This document shows positions 45,445 to 54,553 of a DNA stretch of 64,000 nucleotides, piece by piece. Source of the stretch: AP-15 sp963814865 (GTDB taxonomy: Bacteria; Pseudomonadota; Alphaproteobacteria; ATCC43930; CGMCC-115725). The stretch is from assembly GCA_963814865.1 (NCBI GenBank), contig CAWFEN010000014.1, forward strand, positions 1,302,001 to 1,366,000, read 5' to 3'. Numbering within the stretch: position 1 is the first letter of the stretch; each line of letters begins with the position of its first letter. The position numbers were made by a program, and so were the translations under genes. The notes beneath the pieces are model-generated. The model was not told where the DNA came from and did no database searches. It saw only the letters and a program-made list of their open reading frames with translations.

Positions 45445-46430
45445 TCGCGCAACCCCCGGCGCTGCGGCAGGCTTTGAACGCGGCGCGGCGCCCTGCGTCG
45501 CCGGCCCCGCCGGCGGGCACCGAGACGGGACAGCGCCAACGCCCGCACATCGCGAACGCGATGACGATCGATGTCGAGGATTATTTCCAGGTCGAAGCCT
45601 TTGCCGCGACGATCGAACGGACCGAGTGGGAAAGGCTGCCGCCGCGGGTCGATCGCAATACCGAGCGTCTGCTCGATATCCTCGCGGCGGCCGAGGTTCA
45701 GGCGACCTTTTTCATGCTGGCCTGGGTGGCCCAACGGCACCCGGCCCTGGTGCGGCGTATCGTCACCGAAGGTCACGAGCTGGCGAGCCATGGCTGCGAT
45801 CACGTCAGGGTCGACCGCCAATCACCCGAGTTGTTTCGCGCCGATGTCCGCCGGAGCAAGCAGATCCTCGAGGATGCCGGCGGCGCCGAGGTTGTCGGCT
45901 ATCGCGCTCCGACCTTCTCGATCGGCAGCAGGAGCACCTGGGCGCATGCGGTTCTGGCCGAGGAAGGCTATCGCTACAGCTCGAGCGTCTATCCGGTCCG
46001 GCACGACCTCTACGGCAGTCTCGGAGCCCCGCGAACCGCGTTCGCGCCGCTGCGCGGAATGATCGAGATCCCGCTGACAAGCGTTCGGATTTTGGGGGTC
46101 GATCTGGCGGCTTCGGGCGGCGGCTGGTTTCGCCTCTATCCCTACCCGCTGAGCCGGTGGCTGCTGGCGCGGGCGGTCCGCTGCAATCGCGCGCCAGCGA
46201 TCTTTTATCTTCACCCCTGGGAAATCGATCCCCACCAGCCGCGTGAGCACCGGGCGCCGTGGCGTTCCCGGTTTCGCCACTACCTCAATCTTGCCCGCAC
46301 CGAAGCGCGCCTCGAGCGCCTGCTCCGGAATTTCGCCTGGACGCGGATGGACCGGCTTTTCCTGACCGATACGTCGGGGCCGTTCCCGGTGATCGCGACG
46401 TGGACGGATCACCGGTCGCGGTCGCGGTAA
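45441..46430 (+). CDS. XrtA-system polysaccharide deacetylase (NodB-like with DUF3473)
   Basis: The 329-residue enzyme removes acetyl groups from an amino-sugar polymer. Metal and catalytic motifs are AMTIDVEDYFQVEAF (Asp pair), ELASHGCDHVRVD (His pair) and VVGYRAPTFSIGS. The C-terminal DUF3473 part contains FYLHPWEIDPHQPRE. A 40-residue Pro/Ala-rich extension precedes the domain. The GTG start overlaps the ATPase stop by four bases. Confidence 0.93.
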   Translation: MIAQPPALRQALNAARRPASPAPPAGTETGQRQRPHIANAMTIDVEDYFQVEAFAATIERTEWERLPPRVDRNTERLLDILAAAEVQATFFMLAWVAQRHPALVRRIVTEGHELASHGCDHVRVDRQSPELFRADVRRSKQILEDAGGAEVVGYRAPTFSIGSRSTWAHAVLAEEGYRYSSSVYPVRHDLYGSLGAPRTAFAPLRGMIEIPLTSVRILGVDLAASGGGWFRLYPYPLSRWLLARAVRCNRAPAIFYLHPWEIDPHQPREHRAPWRSRFRHYLNLARTEARLERLLRNFAWTRMDRLFLTDTSGPFPVIATWTDHRSRSR

Positions 46431-47446
46431 GGGAGTTCCAAGCCGGCGACGCAGGGGTTTGGGACGAGTTCGTCCTTTCCTGCGCGGGCGGGACCTTCTT
46501 CCACCTCGCCGGCTGGAAGCGGGTCATCGAGCGCGCCTTTGGACACCGCACGCATTATCTGCTTGCCGAGCGCGCTGGTGTTGTGACTGGGGTCCTGCCG
46601 CTCACCCACGTGAAATCGGCGCTATTCGGAGCATCCCTGATATCGAACGCGCTCGGTGTTTATGGCGGCCCGATCGCCGCCGATGCCGAGAGCCTGGATG
46701 CGCTCGAGCGGGCGGCCGCGCGGCTGATGGACACGATCGGGGTTCCGGTGCTCGAATTTCGCGGCTTCTCCGCGAGCCGGGCCGGTTGGCCGAGCAAGCG
46801 GGACCTCTATGTCACGTTTCGCCGGCAGCTTGCCCCCTCGGTCGAGGCCAACCTCAAGGCGGTGCCGCGCAAGCAGCGCGCCATGATCCGCAAGGGCATC
46901 CACAACGGCTTGCAATCGGCCGTCGACAACGGGGTCGACCGGCTCTACCGCATCTATGCCGAGAGCGTCCGTAACCTCGGCACTCCAGTCTTTGCCAAAT
47001 CCTATTTTCGGATATTGCGGGAGGAATTCCAGACCGATTCCGACATCGTCACGGTGACGAGCGACGGACGCGCGGTGGCTGCGGTGCTGAATTTCTATTT
47101 TAGGGATCAGGTTCTGCCGTTTTATGGCGGCGGTGTGCGGGCGGCACGGACTCTTGCCGCCAACGACTTCATGTATTGGGAGGTCATGCGTCGAGCTTGT
47201 GAGCGAGGGTGTCGGATGTTTGATTTCGGTCGCAGCAAGATCGGCACCGGGGCGCACGCGTTCAAGCGCAATTGGGGGTTCGAGCCGACACTGCTCGTCT
47301 ATCAATATCGGCTGGCGGCGGGATGCCGGATACCGGATCTGAACCCGCTCAATCCCAAGTTTCGCCTGTTCGTCGCCGCCTGGAAGCGGCTGCCGCTGCC
47401 GCTGGCAAACCGGCTCGGGCCATCGATCATCAAGGGGATCGGCTGA
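46400..47446 (+). CDS. FemAB-family XrtA-associated acyltransferase
   Basis: A GNAT-fold FemAB-like protein of about 348 residues. Features are FLSCAGGTFFHLAGWKRVI-type LSCAGGTFFHLAGWKRVIER, the basic motif VPRKQRAMIRKGIHNGL, NFYFRDQVLPFYGGG and the C-terminal FDFGRSKIGTGAHAFKRNWG. FemAB enzymes transfer aminoacyl or related groups; the XrtA-linked members are of unknown substrate and probably modify the polymer. The start is uncertain: GTG 46400 overlaps the deacetylase by 31 bases and puts the conserved region near the N-terminus. Confidence 0.9.
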   Translation: MDGSPVAVAVREFQAGDAGVWDEFVLSCAGGTFFHLAGWKRVIERAFGHRTHYLLAERAGVVTGVLPLTHVKSALFGASLISNALGVYGGPIAADAESLDALERAAARLMDTIGVPVLEFRGFSASRAGWPSKRDLYVTFRRQLAPSVEANLKAVPRKQRAMIRKGIHNGLQSAVDNGVDRLYRIYAESVRNLGTPVFAKSYFRILREEFQTDSDIVTVTSDGRAVAAVLNFYFRDQVLPFYGGGVRAARTLAANDFMYWEVMRRACERGCRMFDFGRSKIGTGAHAFKRNWGFEPTLLVYQYRLAAGCRIPDLNPLNPKFRLFVAAWKRLPLPLANRLGPSIIKGIG

Positions 47447-47447
47447 C

Positions 47448-49068
47448 ATGGATCGCCCGCGAAGGCCGGGTTCGCCGCAGGATCGGCTGAGGTCCGTGAC
47501 CGCCCTTCCGCCTGCCCCGAACAGCCGACCGGCCGTCCGCTCGGCGGCGCTGCGGCGCTGGCGGCCGGCGCTGCTCCTGATCGGTCTGGCGGGCGTCGCG
47601 TTCGGCTTCGTGTTCCGGGCCGACGCGGCCGCCGCGGCGAAGGTGTGGATCGAACTCGACCGCGTTCAATCACTGTTTCCTGATCCTGCCGCTGATCGCA
47701 TTCCTGCTGTGGGAGCGGCGATCGGCGATCTCGGCCGCCGTGCCGCGCCCGGCGCTCTGGCCGTTGCTGGTGATGCCGGGACTATCCGCCGTCTGGCTCG
47801 TCGCCGCGGTTCTCGACATTCACGAGGGCCGGCAGCTGATGGTCGTGGCGATGTTCGAGATCGTCCTCCTCGTCGCGCTCGGACCTCGGGTCTTCCGCCT
47901 GCTGCTGGCACCGTTTCTGTTTTTGTTCTTCCTGGTCCCAACCGGCGGCTTTCTCGTTCCGACATTGCAGAAGGTGACCGCCAGCATCGTCGTCGCCGGG
48001 CTGCACGCCCTGCACATTCCGGTGTTCTCCGACGGCAACATGATCGAAATCCCCGAAGGCACCTTCGAAATCGCGGAGGCCTGCGCCGGGTTGCGGTTTC
48101 TGATCGCGTCGAGCGTGTTCGGCTGCTTTTTCGCCGTGGTGATGTATCGCAGCTTTGTCCGCCGGGCCGTCTTCATCGCGCTCTCGCTCGCGGTGCCGAT
48201 CGGCGCCAACGGGCTGCGTGCCCTCGGGATCATCGTGCTGGCCCATCTCGAAGGCAGCGCGACCGCGGTCGAAGCGGACCACGTCCTGTACGGTTGGTTT
48301 TTCTTTTCGCTGGTGACCCTGCTGCTGATTGCGATCGGCATGCTGTTCCTCGACAAGCCCGATCGCCGCCCGCCGCCGATCCAGCCGGTGCTGCTCGACC
48401 GGCCGCCGCCGTGGCGGATGGGCACGGCGATCACCGCTGCGGTGCTGCTCGCATTGATGGGTCCCGCCTATGCCGCGCGGCTCGACAGCCTGTTTCCGGC
48501 GACGCCGCTTCCGGCGACCGCGAGCCCCCATGTCGCCGCACCGTGGCGCGCCTTGTCGTGGGTGAACCCGGTTTGGGGCCCCGAGGTGCACGGCGCCGAC
48601 CGGGCGTTTCTCGAAAGCTTCGAGGAGCCGGGTTCCGGGGTCGTCATCCGCTATCTCGCGCTCTATCGCCTGCGCGCGGTCGGGAATCGGCTGACCAACA
48701 CCGAGAATCGGATCGCCAACGACCACCCCTGGGCCGTCGCGCAGCGCGGCAGCGCCGACCTGGCCTTGAACGGCAGGCGGATAACGGTGACGAGCACCCA
48801 GATCGTCGATGCGCCGCTTCGCCGCCTGGTGTGGTCGTTCTATGTCGTCGACGGCAAAATCGTCGCCGGCCTGATCGAAACGAAGCTGCTGCAGGCGCGG
48901 GCCACGCTGCTCGGCCGCGCACCGGTGGCCGCCTATGTGGCGATCTCGGCAAGCATGGACAACCCCGACGATCCGGCTTCGGACCAGCTCACACGGTTTC
49001 TGGCGGCGAGCGAACCGCTGCCGCAGTATATCGACATGCTGGGCCGGCGAGCCCAGCCCGGCGGCTGA
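47448..49068 (+). CDS. xrtA: Exosortase A fused to EpsI domain (one-base frameshift)
   Basis: Exosortase A is an inner-membrane transpeptidase-like enzyme that cleaves PEP-CTERM-type sorting tails. Catalytic residues are visible: Cys in EIAEACAGLRFLIASS, Arg in GANGLRALGIIVLAH and His in VEADHVLYGWFFF. The C-terminal 200 residues form an EpsI/DUF3485 domain (APWRALSWVNPVWGPEVHG). The frame slips at 47653-47658 (GAACTCG); GACTCG restores VWIDSTAFNHCFLILPLIA, the expected helix, and gives 539 residues. Gene order with the FemAB, deacetylase and ATPase genes confirms the XrtA type. Confidence 0.93.
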
Positions 49069-49165
49069 GCCCGCTTGGCCGAGCCCGGCAGTGTCCGCGG
49101 TGCTGATTGCCGCAGGCGCTCCATGATCTGCACCAAGCCGTCCCACAGCGGCCGGTTGGGGCCGT

Positions 49166-50230
49166 CTAGCGCGTTGCCGACGGGAGTTCAGGTCCGGTGG
49201 CGGCTTGGGGCTTGCTGCATAGCGGAGGACTGCATTTTTCGGCAAGCGCCTTGATTTCGAAGGGTGTTGCCGCCCGGCCGCCGACCTCGCCGGTAAAAAA
49301 ATCGAGATATTGCTCGATCCGCCGCAGAAATGCGCGCAGATCGGCCTCGCTGCGCACGTACGGCGTGTTCCCAGGCGCCAGCGATGGGCTGTGATAGGTA
49401 AAGCTGAAGACGCGATGACCTTGGCGCAAGAGCGCGCGCGTCAGTCGGCGCTGCTCGTCGAAGGAGACGCCTTCAGGTGTCAGCGTGATGCGTTCGACGA
49501 GGTGAAGGTGAGCGAGAATGCCCGGCACGTGCAGCGCCTTCAGCCGCTCGTTCATCGTCAGAATGTGGGCCAGGCTCCCGGCCGGGGCGAGCAGCCCGGT
49601 ATAGCCGATCGAGAGCGGGATTTCGAGCAATGCCGGGGCGCTGCCGAACCAATAGGGGCGGGCGCCGCAATGCGAGAAGTCAGGGCCGAATTTGCCGGTG
49701 AGATCGGTGCCGGGGACGACGCTCACATCGATCTCATAGCCGAGCTCAGCGAGGATCTGCGCGGTCGCGGGGCCGACGCCGTACCGGCCCGCTTTATAGA
49801 TGCGCGGCTGCACCCCGACGTTGTGGCGGATGATCCGGGTCAGTTGAACGAGCTTCTCGCGCTCGAGCTCGAAGGACAGATTGCCGGGGTAGGAGTTTCG
49901 ATCCGTCGTCTCTTCGACGAACGGCGGATTGTCCCAGGGCTGCAAATGGGCGCCGATCTCGCAGGCGCCCGATTGATACAGATCTCGGATGACCTCGTAT
50001 CCCTCGGGCGTGCTGCTGACCGGGTAGTCGAGGACAAAGGTCGGCCGGATCCGGTACCGCTCAAAGATCGTTTGGGTCTGCGTTTGGCCCTTGACCGAGG
50101 TCACGCCCATTGCCCGGCGGGACGCCTGATGCACCCAGTCGAATTCGGCTTCGGTGTCGACAATGACCACGACCATCGGCGGGTGGTCGGCCGGCCAGTC
50201 GATCATCCTCCATGTGCTGGGATCGAGCAT
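49166..50230 (-). CDS. Polysaccharide deacetylase-like protein (WalW-like)
   Basis: The 354-residue protein is a NodB-fold carbohydrate esterase relative. It shows VVIVDTEAEFDWVHQASRRA at the N-terminus (with metal-binding acid residues), then RPTFVLDYPVSSTP, CEIGAHLQPWDNPPF (histidine of the metal site) and FSFTYHSPSLAPGNTPYVR. WalW-type proteins occur in polysaccharide loci. It is the only minus-strand gene within the main cluster, convergent with xrtA. An in-frame ATG at 50260 is a possible alternative start; neither has a clear Shine-Dalgarno. The 280 bases upstream probably hold divergent promoters. Confidence 0.85.
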   Translation of the reverse strand: MLDPSTWRMIDWPADHPPMVVVIVDTEAEFDWVHQASRRAMGVTSVKGQTQTQTIFERYRIRPTFVLDYPVSSTPEGYEVIRDLYQSGACEIGAHLQPWDNPPFVEETTDRNSYPGNLSFELEREKLVQLTRIIRHNVGVQPRIYKAGRYGVGPATAQILAELGYEIDVSVVPGTDLTGKFGPDFSHCGARPYWFGSAPALLEIPLSIGYTGLLAPAGSLAHILTMNERLKALHVPGILAHLHLVERITLTPEGVSFDEQRRLTRALLRQGHRVFSFTYHSPSLAPGNTPYVRSEADLRAFLRRIEQYLDFFTGEVGGRAATPFEIKALAEKCSPPLCSKPQAATGPELPSATR

Positions 50231-50539
50231 GCCTCGGCGATCGCGGCGTAAGGTTCGCATCTCCCGCGCGCAGCCGTTCGAAATCCGATCGGTACCGCGG
50301 CAGAAAGCCTTCCAGGACGAATCGAAGCGCCAGGATTTGCATCTGATCGCGGCCGACTCGCTGTAATATACCGTAGCATGAGCGCATCCCCATAGCGAGA
50401 GATAACAGGATAAATCGCCCGGAAAACTTGCCACCGCCCGGCGATAGGGCGTACAACTTCACCGACGCGCTGGAATAGGCCAGCCCCGCGCCGCGCAGTC
50501 GGGCGGCCGGCCGCCCAAGATTCTGCAGCAGTTCCGATC

Positions 50540-51682
50540 ATGGCAGCCCTCGCCGAAAGCACCGGCGTCTCTATCCGAGGCGGGCACGTTCTTCATGTTT
50601 TCCCGAGCTTCGGCGTCGGCGGCATTCCCCTTCGAATGGTTCGCGTTATCAATCATTTCGGCCGGCGGCTGCGCCATACGGTGATCGCGCTCGATCGTAA
50701 TTTCGCCGCCGCCGAAGGCTTTGCCGACGACGTCGACGTGGCGCTGCTGCCGGCCCGCAGGAGCGCACCCGGGCTCCTCCGCAGCGTCCTCGATAACGCG
50801 CTGGCGTTGCGGCGGTTGCGGCCGGATTTGCTGATCACCTATAACTGGGGCGCGATCGAATGGGCGATGGCCAACCGGCTGTTCCCGATCTCGCGGCAAC
50901 TCCATTTCGAAGCGGGCTTCGGCAAGGAGGAGGCCGACGCGCAGATCCGGCGCCGGGTGCTGTTCCGCCGTTGGGCGCTCGCCCGTTGCGCCAAGGTGGT
51001 GGTGCCCTCGCATCGACTCGAGGAATTGGCATGCCGCGTATGGAAGCTGCCGGCCGTGCGGGTAGCCTATGTTCCGAACGGTGTCGATGTCGAACGCTTC
51101 TCCGACCCGGTCCGCGACCGCGTGCCCGGTTTCACGCGGCAGCCGGGCGAAGTGGTGGTCGGCACCGTCGCGCCGCTGCGGCCCGAAAAAAATATCGGGC
51201 GGCTGCTTCGGGTCTTCGCGACGCTCGACGCGTCGCTGGGGGCGCGGCTGGTGGTGGCGGGCGAGGGGACCGAACGGCCGGCACTCGAACGGCTGGCGAG
51301 CGGGCTCGGCCTCGCCGGCCGGGTCGTTTTCACCGGCCAGGTCGCACCCGAAGCGGTGCTCGGCACCTTTGACATATTCGTGTTATCGTCCGATACGGAG
51401 CAGATGCCGAACGCTCTGCTGGAGGCGATGGCTGCGAGCCGCGCCATTGCCGCGGTAGATGTTGGGGATGTAAAGAGCATCGTGTGCGTAGAAAACCGCG
51501 AGTTCATCGTTGCGCGCGGCGATGAGCCGGCCTTTGCGATGGCGATATCGCGGTTGCTCGCCGATCCGAACAAACGCGACGCGCTCGGCCGCAAAAACCG
51601 CGCGCGCGCCGTTGCCGAATTTTCCCAGGAACGAATGTTCGCAGCCTACTTGTCGATCTTTGGCCTGGACCGCGCTGCATGA
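50540..51682 (+). CDS. Glycosyltransferase family 4-like
   Basis: The 380-residue GT-B enzyme starts with VLHVFPSFGVGGIPLRMVRV, the GxGG donor/acceptor loop, and its C-terminal half contains VGTVAPLRPEKNIGRLLRVF, LVVAGEGTERPALERLA, and the donor-site FVLSSDTEQMPNALLEAMAA motif with the E-x7-E-like pattern. It should transfer a sugar from a nucleotide donor during repeat-unit assembly of the locus polymer. The sugar specificity is unknown. Confidence 0.93.
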   Translation: MAALAESTGVSIRGGHVLHVFPSFGVGGIPLRMVRVINHFGRRLRHTVIALDRNFAAAEGFADDVDVALLPARRSAPGLLRSVLDNALALRRLRPDLLITYNWGAIEWAMANRLFPISRQLHFEAGFGKEEADAQIRRRVLFRRWALARCAKVVVPSHRLEELACRVWKLPAVRVAYVPNGVDVERFSDPVRDRVPGFTRQPGEVVVGTVAPLRPEKNIGRLLRVFATLDASLGARLVVAGEGTERPALERLASGLGLAGRVVFTGQVAPEAVLGTFDIFVLSSDTEQMPNALLEAMAASRAIAAVDVGDVKSIVCVENREFIVARGDEPAFAMAISRLLADPNKRDALGRKNRARAVAEFSQERMFAAYLSIFGLDRAA

Positions 51683-51807
51683 GAATGGCAGAGCGGCAAT
51701 ATGTCGGCAGCGCCAATCGGGCGATGGCTTCGGTGCGGGACCGGTCGGCGGCAGCGTTGGGGCCATGCCTCGCCTTCTGACGGCAAGCTGACAAAGTTCG
51801 CGCGAAC

Positions 51808-52728
51808 ATGCTACAGTACATTCTCGCGGGAAAAATGCCGACTGCCCGGCTGCTCCGATCGCGGTGCCTGGCCGATCCGGATGCTCTCCTCGAGATTGCG
51901 CAGCAGGTGGGCCAAACGGGCTTGGCGGCCCAGGAGGCGGCCGACCGCTTCAGCCTGATCCTGCACGATCTCAGGATGGGCGGCGCGTGGAAACGTACGG
52001 CGCGCGGGCGGCTCGAGCGGACAGAGGAGATGCTGTGCGCACACATTCACCCGACACTGCAGCGCGGGCTCACCTTCCTCGATATCGGCGCCTCCGACGG
52101 GATCACGACGGTGGATGGTGTCCGCGCGCTGCGCAAAGCATTCGGCGGCGGGGTGAAAGCATTGCTCACGGACCTCAATCTATGGCTGCTGCGCTACCGC
52201 CGCGGTCCGATCGCCGAATATCGCGCCACCGACGGAGAACCGATCATGGCCCGGCTCGGTCCGGTAGGCGTCCGGCTCGCCAGGAATCGCCACGACGCGG
52301 CACCGGACCACAATTTACTGGCGCAGCTTTACCTGCGCCTGAGCCGATTTCGCAGCTCCATGCGCCTCGATGGACGGATCTCGTTGATCCATCCGATCGC
52401 ACGCAGCGAGCCCGGCATTACCATCGTGGAACTCGACTGTCTGGTGCGCTCGACGTGCCTCGAAGACCGTATCGGGGCAATCCGTGCGAGCAACGTGCTG
52501 AACCTCGGCTATTTCAACCACCAACAGCTGCGACGCGCGACCGGACATCTGCATGCGTATCTGCGGGAAGGCGGGTGTCTCGTCGTGTCGCGCAATCAGG
52601 ACCAGCCGGCCGGCGAGCCCGAGAACGGTTCCGTCTGGCTGAAAGAGCGGCATCGCTTTCGCTGGCAGCAGGATTTCGGTACCGGTTCGGAGATCAAATC
52701 GGTCGTCGATTGCTGGTCGCTCGACTGA
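51808..52728 (+). CDS. Probable class I SAM-dependent methyltransferase of unknown substrate
   Basis: The 306-residue protein has a helical N-terminal third (ADPDALLEIAQQVGQTGLAA) and a Rossmann-like core: motif I LTFLDIGASDGITTVDGV, an acidic second-strand end VKALLTDLNLWLL, and later SNVLNLGYFNHQQLRRATGH followed by YLREGGCLVVSRNQ, which fits motifs IV to VI. The glycine-rich loop is short and serine-containing, so it is a diverged member. It lies between a glycosyltransferase and an asparagine-synthase-like gene, suggesting polymer or lipid decoration. No specific family recognised. Confidence 0.65.
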   Translation: MLQYILAGKMPTARLLRSRCLADPDALLEIAQQVGQTGLAAQEAADRFSLILHDLRMGGAWKRTARGRLERTEEMLCAHIHPTLQRGLTFLDIGASDGITTVDGVRALRKAFGGGVKALLTDLNLWLLRYRRGPIAEYRATDGEPIMARLGPVGVRLARNRHDAAPDHNLLAQLYLRLSRFRSSMRLDGRISLIHPIARSEPGITIVELDCLVRSTCLEDRIGAIRASNVLNLGYFNHQQLRRATGHLHAYLREGGCLVVSRNQDQPAGEPENGSVWLKERHRFRWQQDFGTGSEIKSVVDCWSLD

Positions 52729-52786
52729 TTGTTCCGCTGCCGATGCCACATCGGACCGATGCAGGGCCGGCGGCGGAACGCCGTTA

Positions 52787-54535
52787 ATGGGCGGTTTTTT
52801 CCTATTGCTGACGCGGCCGGCCGAGGATCGGACGCAGGAGCGCGTACGCTTGCAGCAGGCCTTCGCCGAACTCGGCTTCGCTGATCCGGAAATCGTCGAG
52901 ACGAAGGAATACGTCCTCGCCGCCTATCCCAGCTTCCAGAGCCGCTTGCCCGCCTTGACGCGCTACCCGAACGGCGACTTCGTCTTCACCTGCGGCACCT
53001 GCCTGAGCGACCGCGGGGTCGGTGCTCCGGCGGCCGCCGCATTGCACGGTTGCCGCGCCGCGGCCGTTGCGGCCGGTGACGAGGTCATGGGCCATTATGC
53101 CGCGGTCCTCAGAAGAGACGGCCGCACGATCATCAAGCTCGACCGCTTTGGCGGCTACCAGCTGTTTTACAACCTCGATGCCGGAATCGTGTCCTCGTCG
53201 TTCTACGCGATTTGTTCGGCTCTCAAGTCGCTGACATTGTCGCAGCAAAGCACCTGCGAATACGTCTTCAACGGGGTCGTCTCCGGCAACGAGACGCTGT
53301 TTCGCGAGGTAGCCCTTGCCGCGATCGATGCGACGATCCGCGTCGGTCCGCGCGGGTTGGAAATCGTTCGTCCGATGCTTGATGCGCCTCGGACATTCAC
53401 TTCGGAAACGCGCGATGCATCGCTCGATCGCAGCATGGCGCTGCTCGATCGCTATTTCGGCTCGGTCGCGCGCAACTTTGGCGATCGCGTCGGCTGCGCT
53501 CTTTCGGGCGGCTATGATTCACGCCTGATCCTGGCTTTTTTGCGCCGGCACGGTGCCAGGCCCCGCGCGTTTGTTTACGGCAGCCCTCGGGAAAAGGACG
53601 TCCAGCTGGCGGCTGAGATTGCCCGGCAAGAGGGTTTCCCGCTGGAGGTCATCGACAAGGGCGCCGGGCCGATCATCCCGCCCGAGATGTTCGTCGAGAC
53701 GGCACGCCGCAACTTTCTCGCGGCCGACGGATATGGATATGGCGGCATCTTTCAGAACAACGCGGAGATCGGAGAATCGGCGCGCCGCGTCCGCGGCAAT
53801 GCGATCGCCTTCAATGGCGGCGGCGGCGAAATCTTTCGCAACTTCTTTTACCTTCCCGATCGAGAGTACAGCATCCGCGAGCTGTTGTGGAGCTTCTACA
53901 GCCGGTTCGATCCGGCCTGGTGCACCTCCGTCTTCGACAGCACAAGCTATTACCGCGGTCTCGAGAAGAAGGTGACCGATCTTTTGGGCAGCGACGAGCG
54001 CCGGTTGCCGCGGCCGACTGTCGAATGGCTCTACCACACCTTTCGCTGCCGCGCCTGGGACGGCAAGGTCGACAGCATCGCCGGGCGATACGGGTACACC
54101 GCGATGCCCTACCTGGAAAGGCCGATCACCGAACACGCGAGCACCTTGCGCTTGTCCTGGAAAAACCACGGTGCCTACGAGGCCGAACTGATCCGGCGCG
54201 CCGATCCACGGCTGGCCGGCTACCGCTCGATTTACGGTCATGATTTTGGCGGCCCGCCGCCGCTGTCGCGACGGATCGGCGACTATATGACTTATTTGCG
54301 TCCGCCTTGGCTGCGCCGTTATACGTACCGGCTAAGATATTTTCTTCCTCGGCTCGCCGACTGGCCAGATTACCTGGCCGCTCCGTACCGCGATGTTGCG
54401 CTCCCCGAAGGAGTGACGATATTGAGCCGGTTGTTTCGATTGCGGCGGATTGCCGATGCCGCCCAATTCGCCCGGATCCTGTCGTTGGAGTACGCGCTGC
54501 GCCAGTTCGAAAATCGCGTCAGGATCGAGTTTTAG
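52787..54535 (+). CDS. Asparagine-synthase-like protein without glutaminase cysteine
   Basis: The 582-residue protein resembles asparagine synthase B in overall layout: an N-terminal amidotransferase-like region (about 1-200, including VFTCGTCLSDRG, IIKLDRFGGYQLFYNL) and an ATP-pyrophosphatase domain with the PP-loop VGCALSGGYDSRLILAFLRR at about 235. The class II amidotransferase nucleophile Cys2 is absent; the protein starts MGGFFLLL. It therefore probably uses free ammonia or catalyses another adenylation-type amide or lactam synthesis. It directly precedes a canonical amidotransferase gene. Confidence 0.78.
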   Translation: MGGFFLLLTRPAEDRTQERVRLQQAFAELGFADPEIVETKEYVLAAYPSFQSRLPALTRYPNGDFVFTCGTCLSDRGVGAPAAAALHGCRAAAVAAGDEVMGHYAAVLRRDGRTIIKLDRFGGYQLFYNLDAGIVSSSFYAICSALKSLTLSQQSTCEYVFNGVVSGNETLFREVALAAIDATIRVGPRGLEIVRPMLDAPRTFTSETRDASLDRSMALLDRYFGSVARNFGDRVGCALSGGYDSRLILAFLRRHGARPRAFVYGSPREKDVQLAAEIARQEGFPLEVIDKGAGPIIPPEMFVETARRNFLAADGYGYGGIFQNNAEIGESARRVRGNAIAFNGGGGEIFRNFFYLPDREYSIRELLWSFYSRFDPAWCTSVFDSTSYYRGLEKKVTDLLGSDERRLPRPTVEWLYHTFRCRAWDGKVDSIAGRYGYTAMPYLERPITEHASTLRLSWKNHGAYEAELIRRADPRLAGYRSIYGHDFGGPPPLSRRIGDYMTYLRPPWLRRYTYRLRYFLPRLADWPDYLAAPYRDVALPEGVTILSRLFRLRRIADAAQFARILSLEYALRQFENRVRIEF

Positions 54536-54553
54536 CGATAACGGCATGAACCC

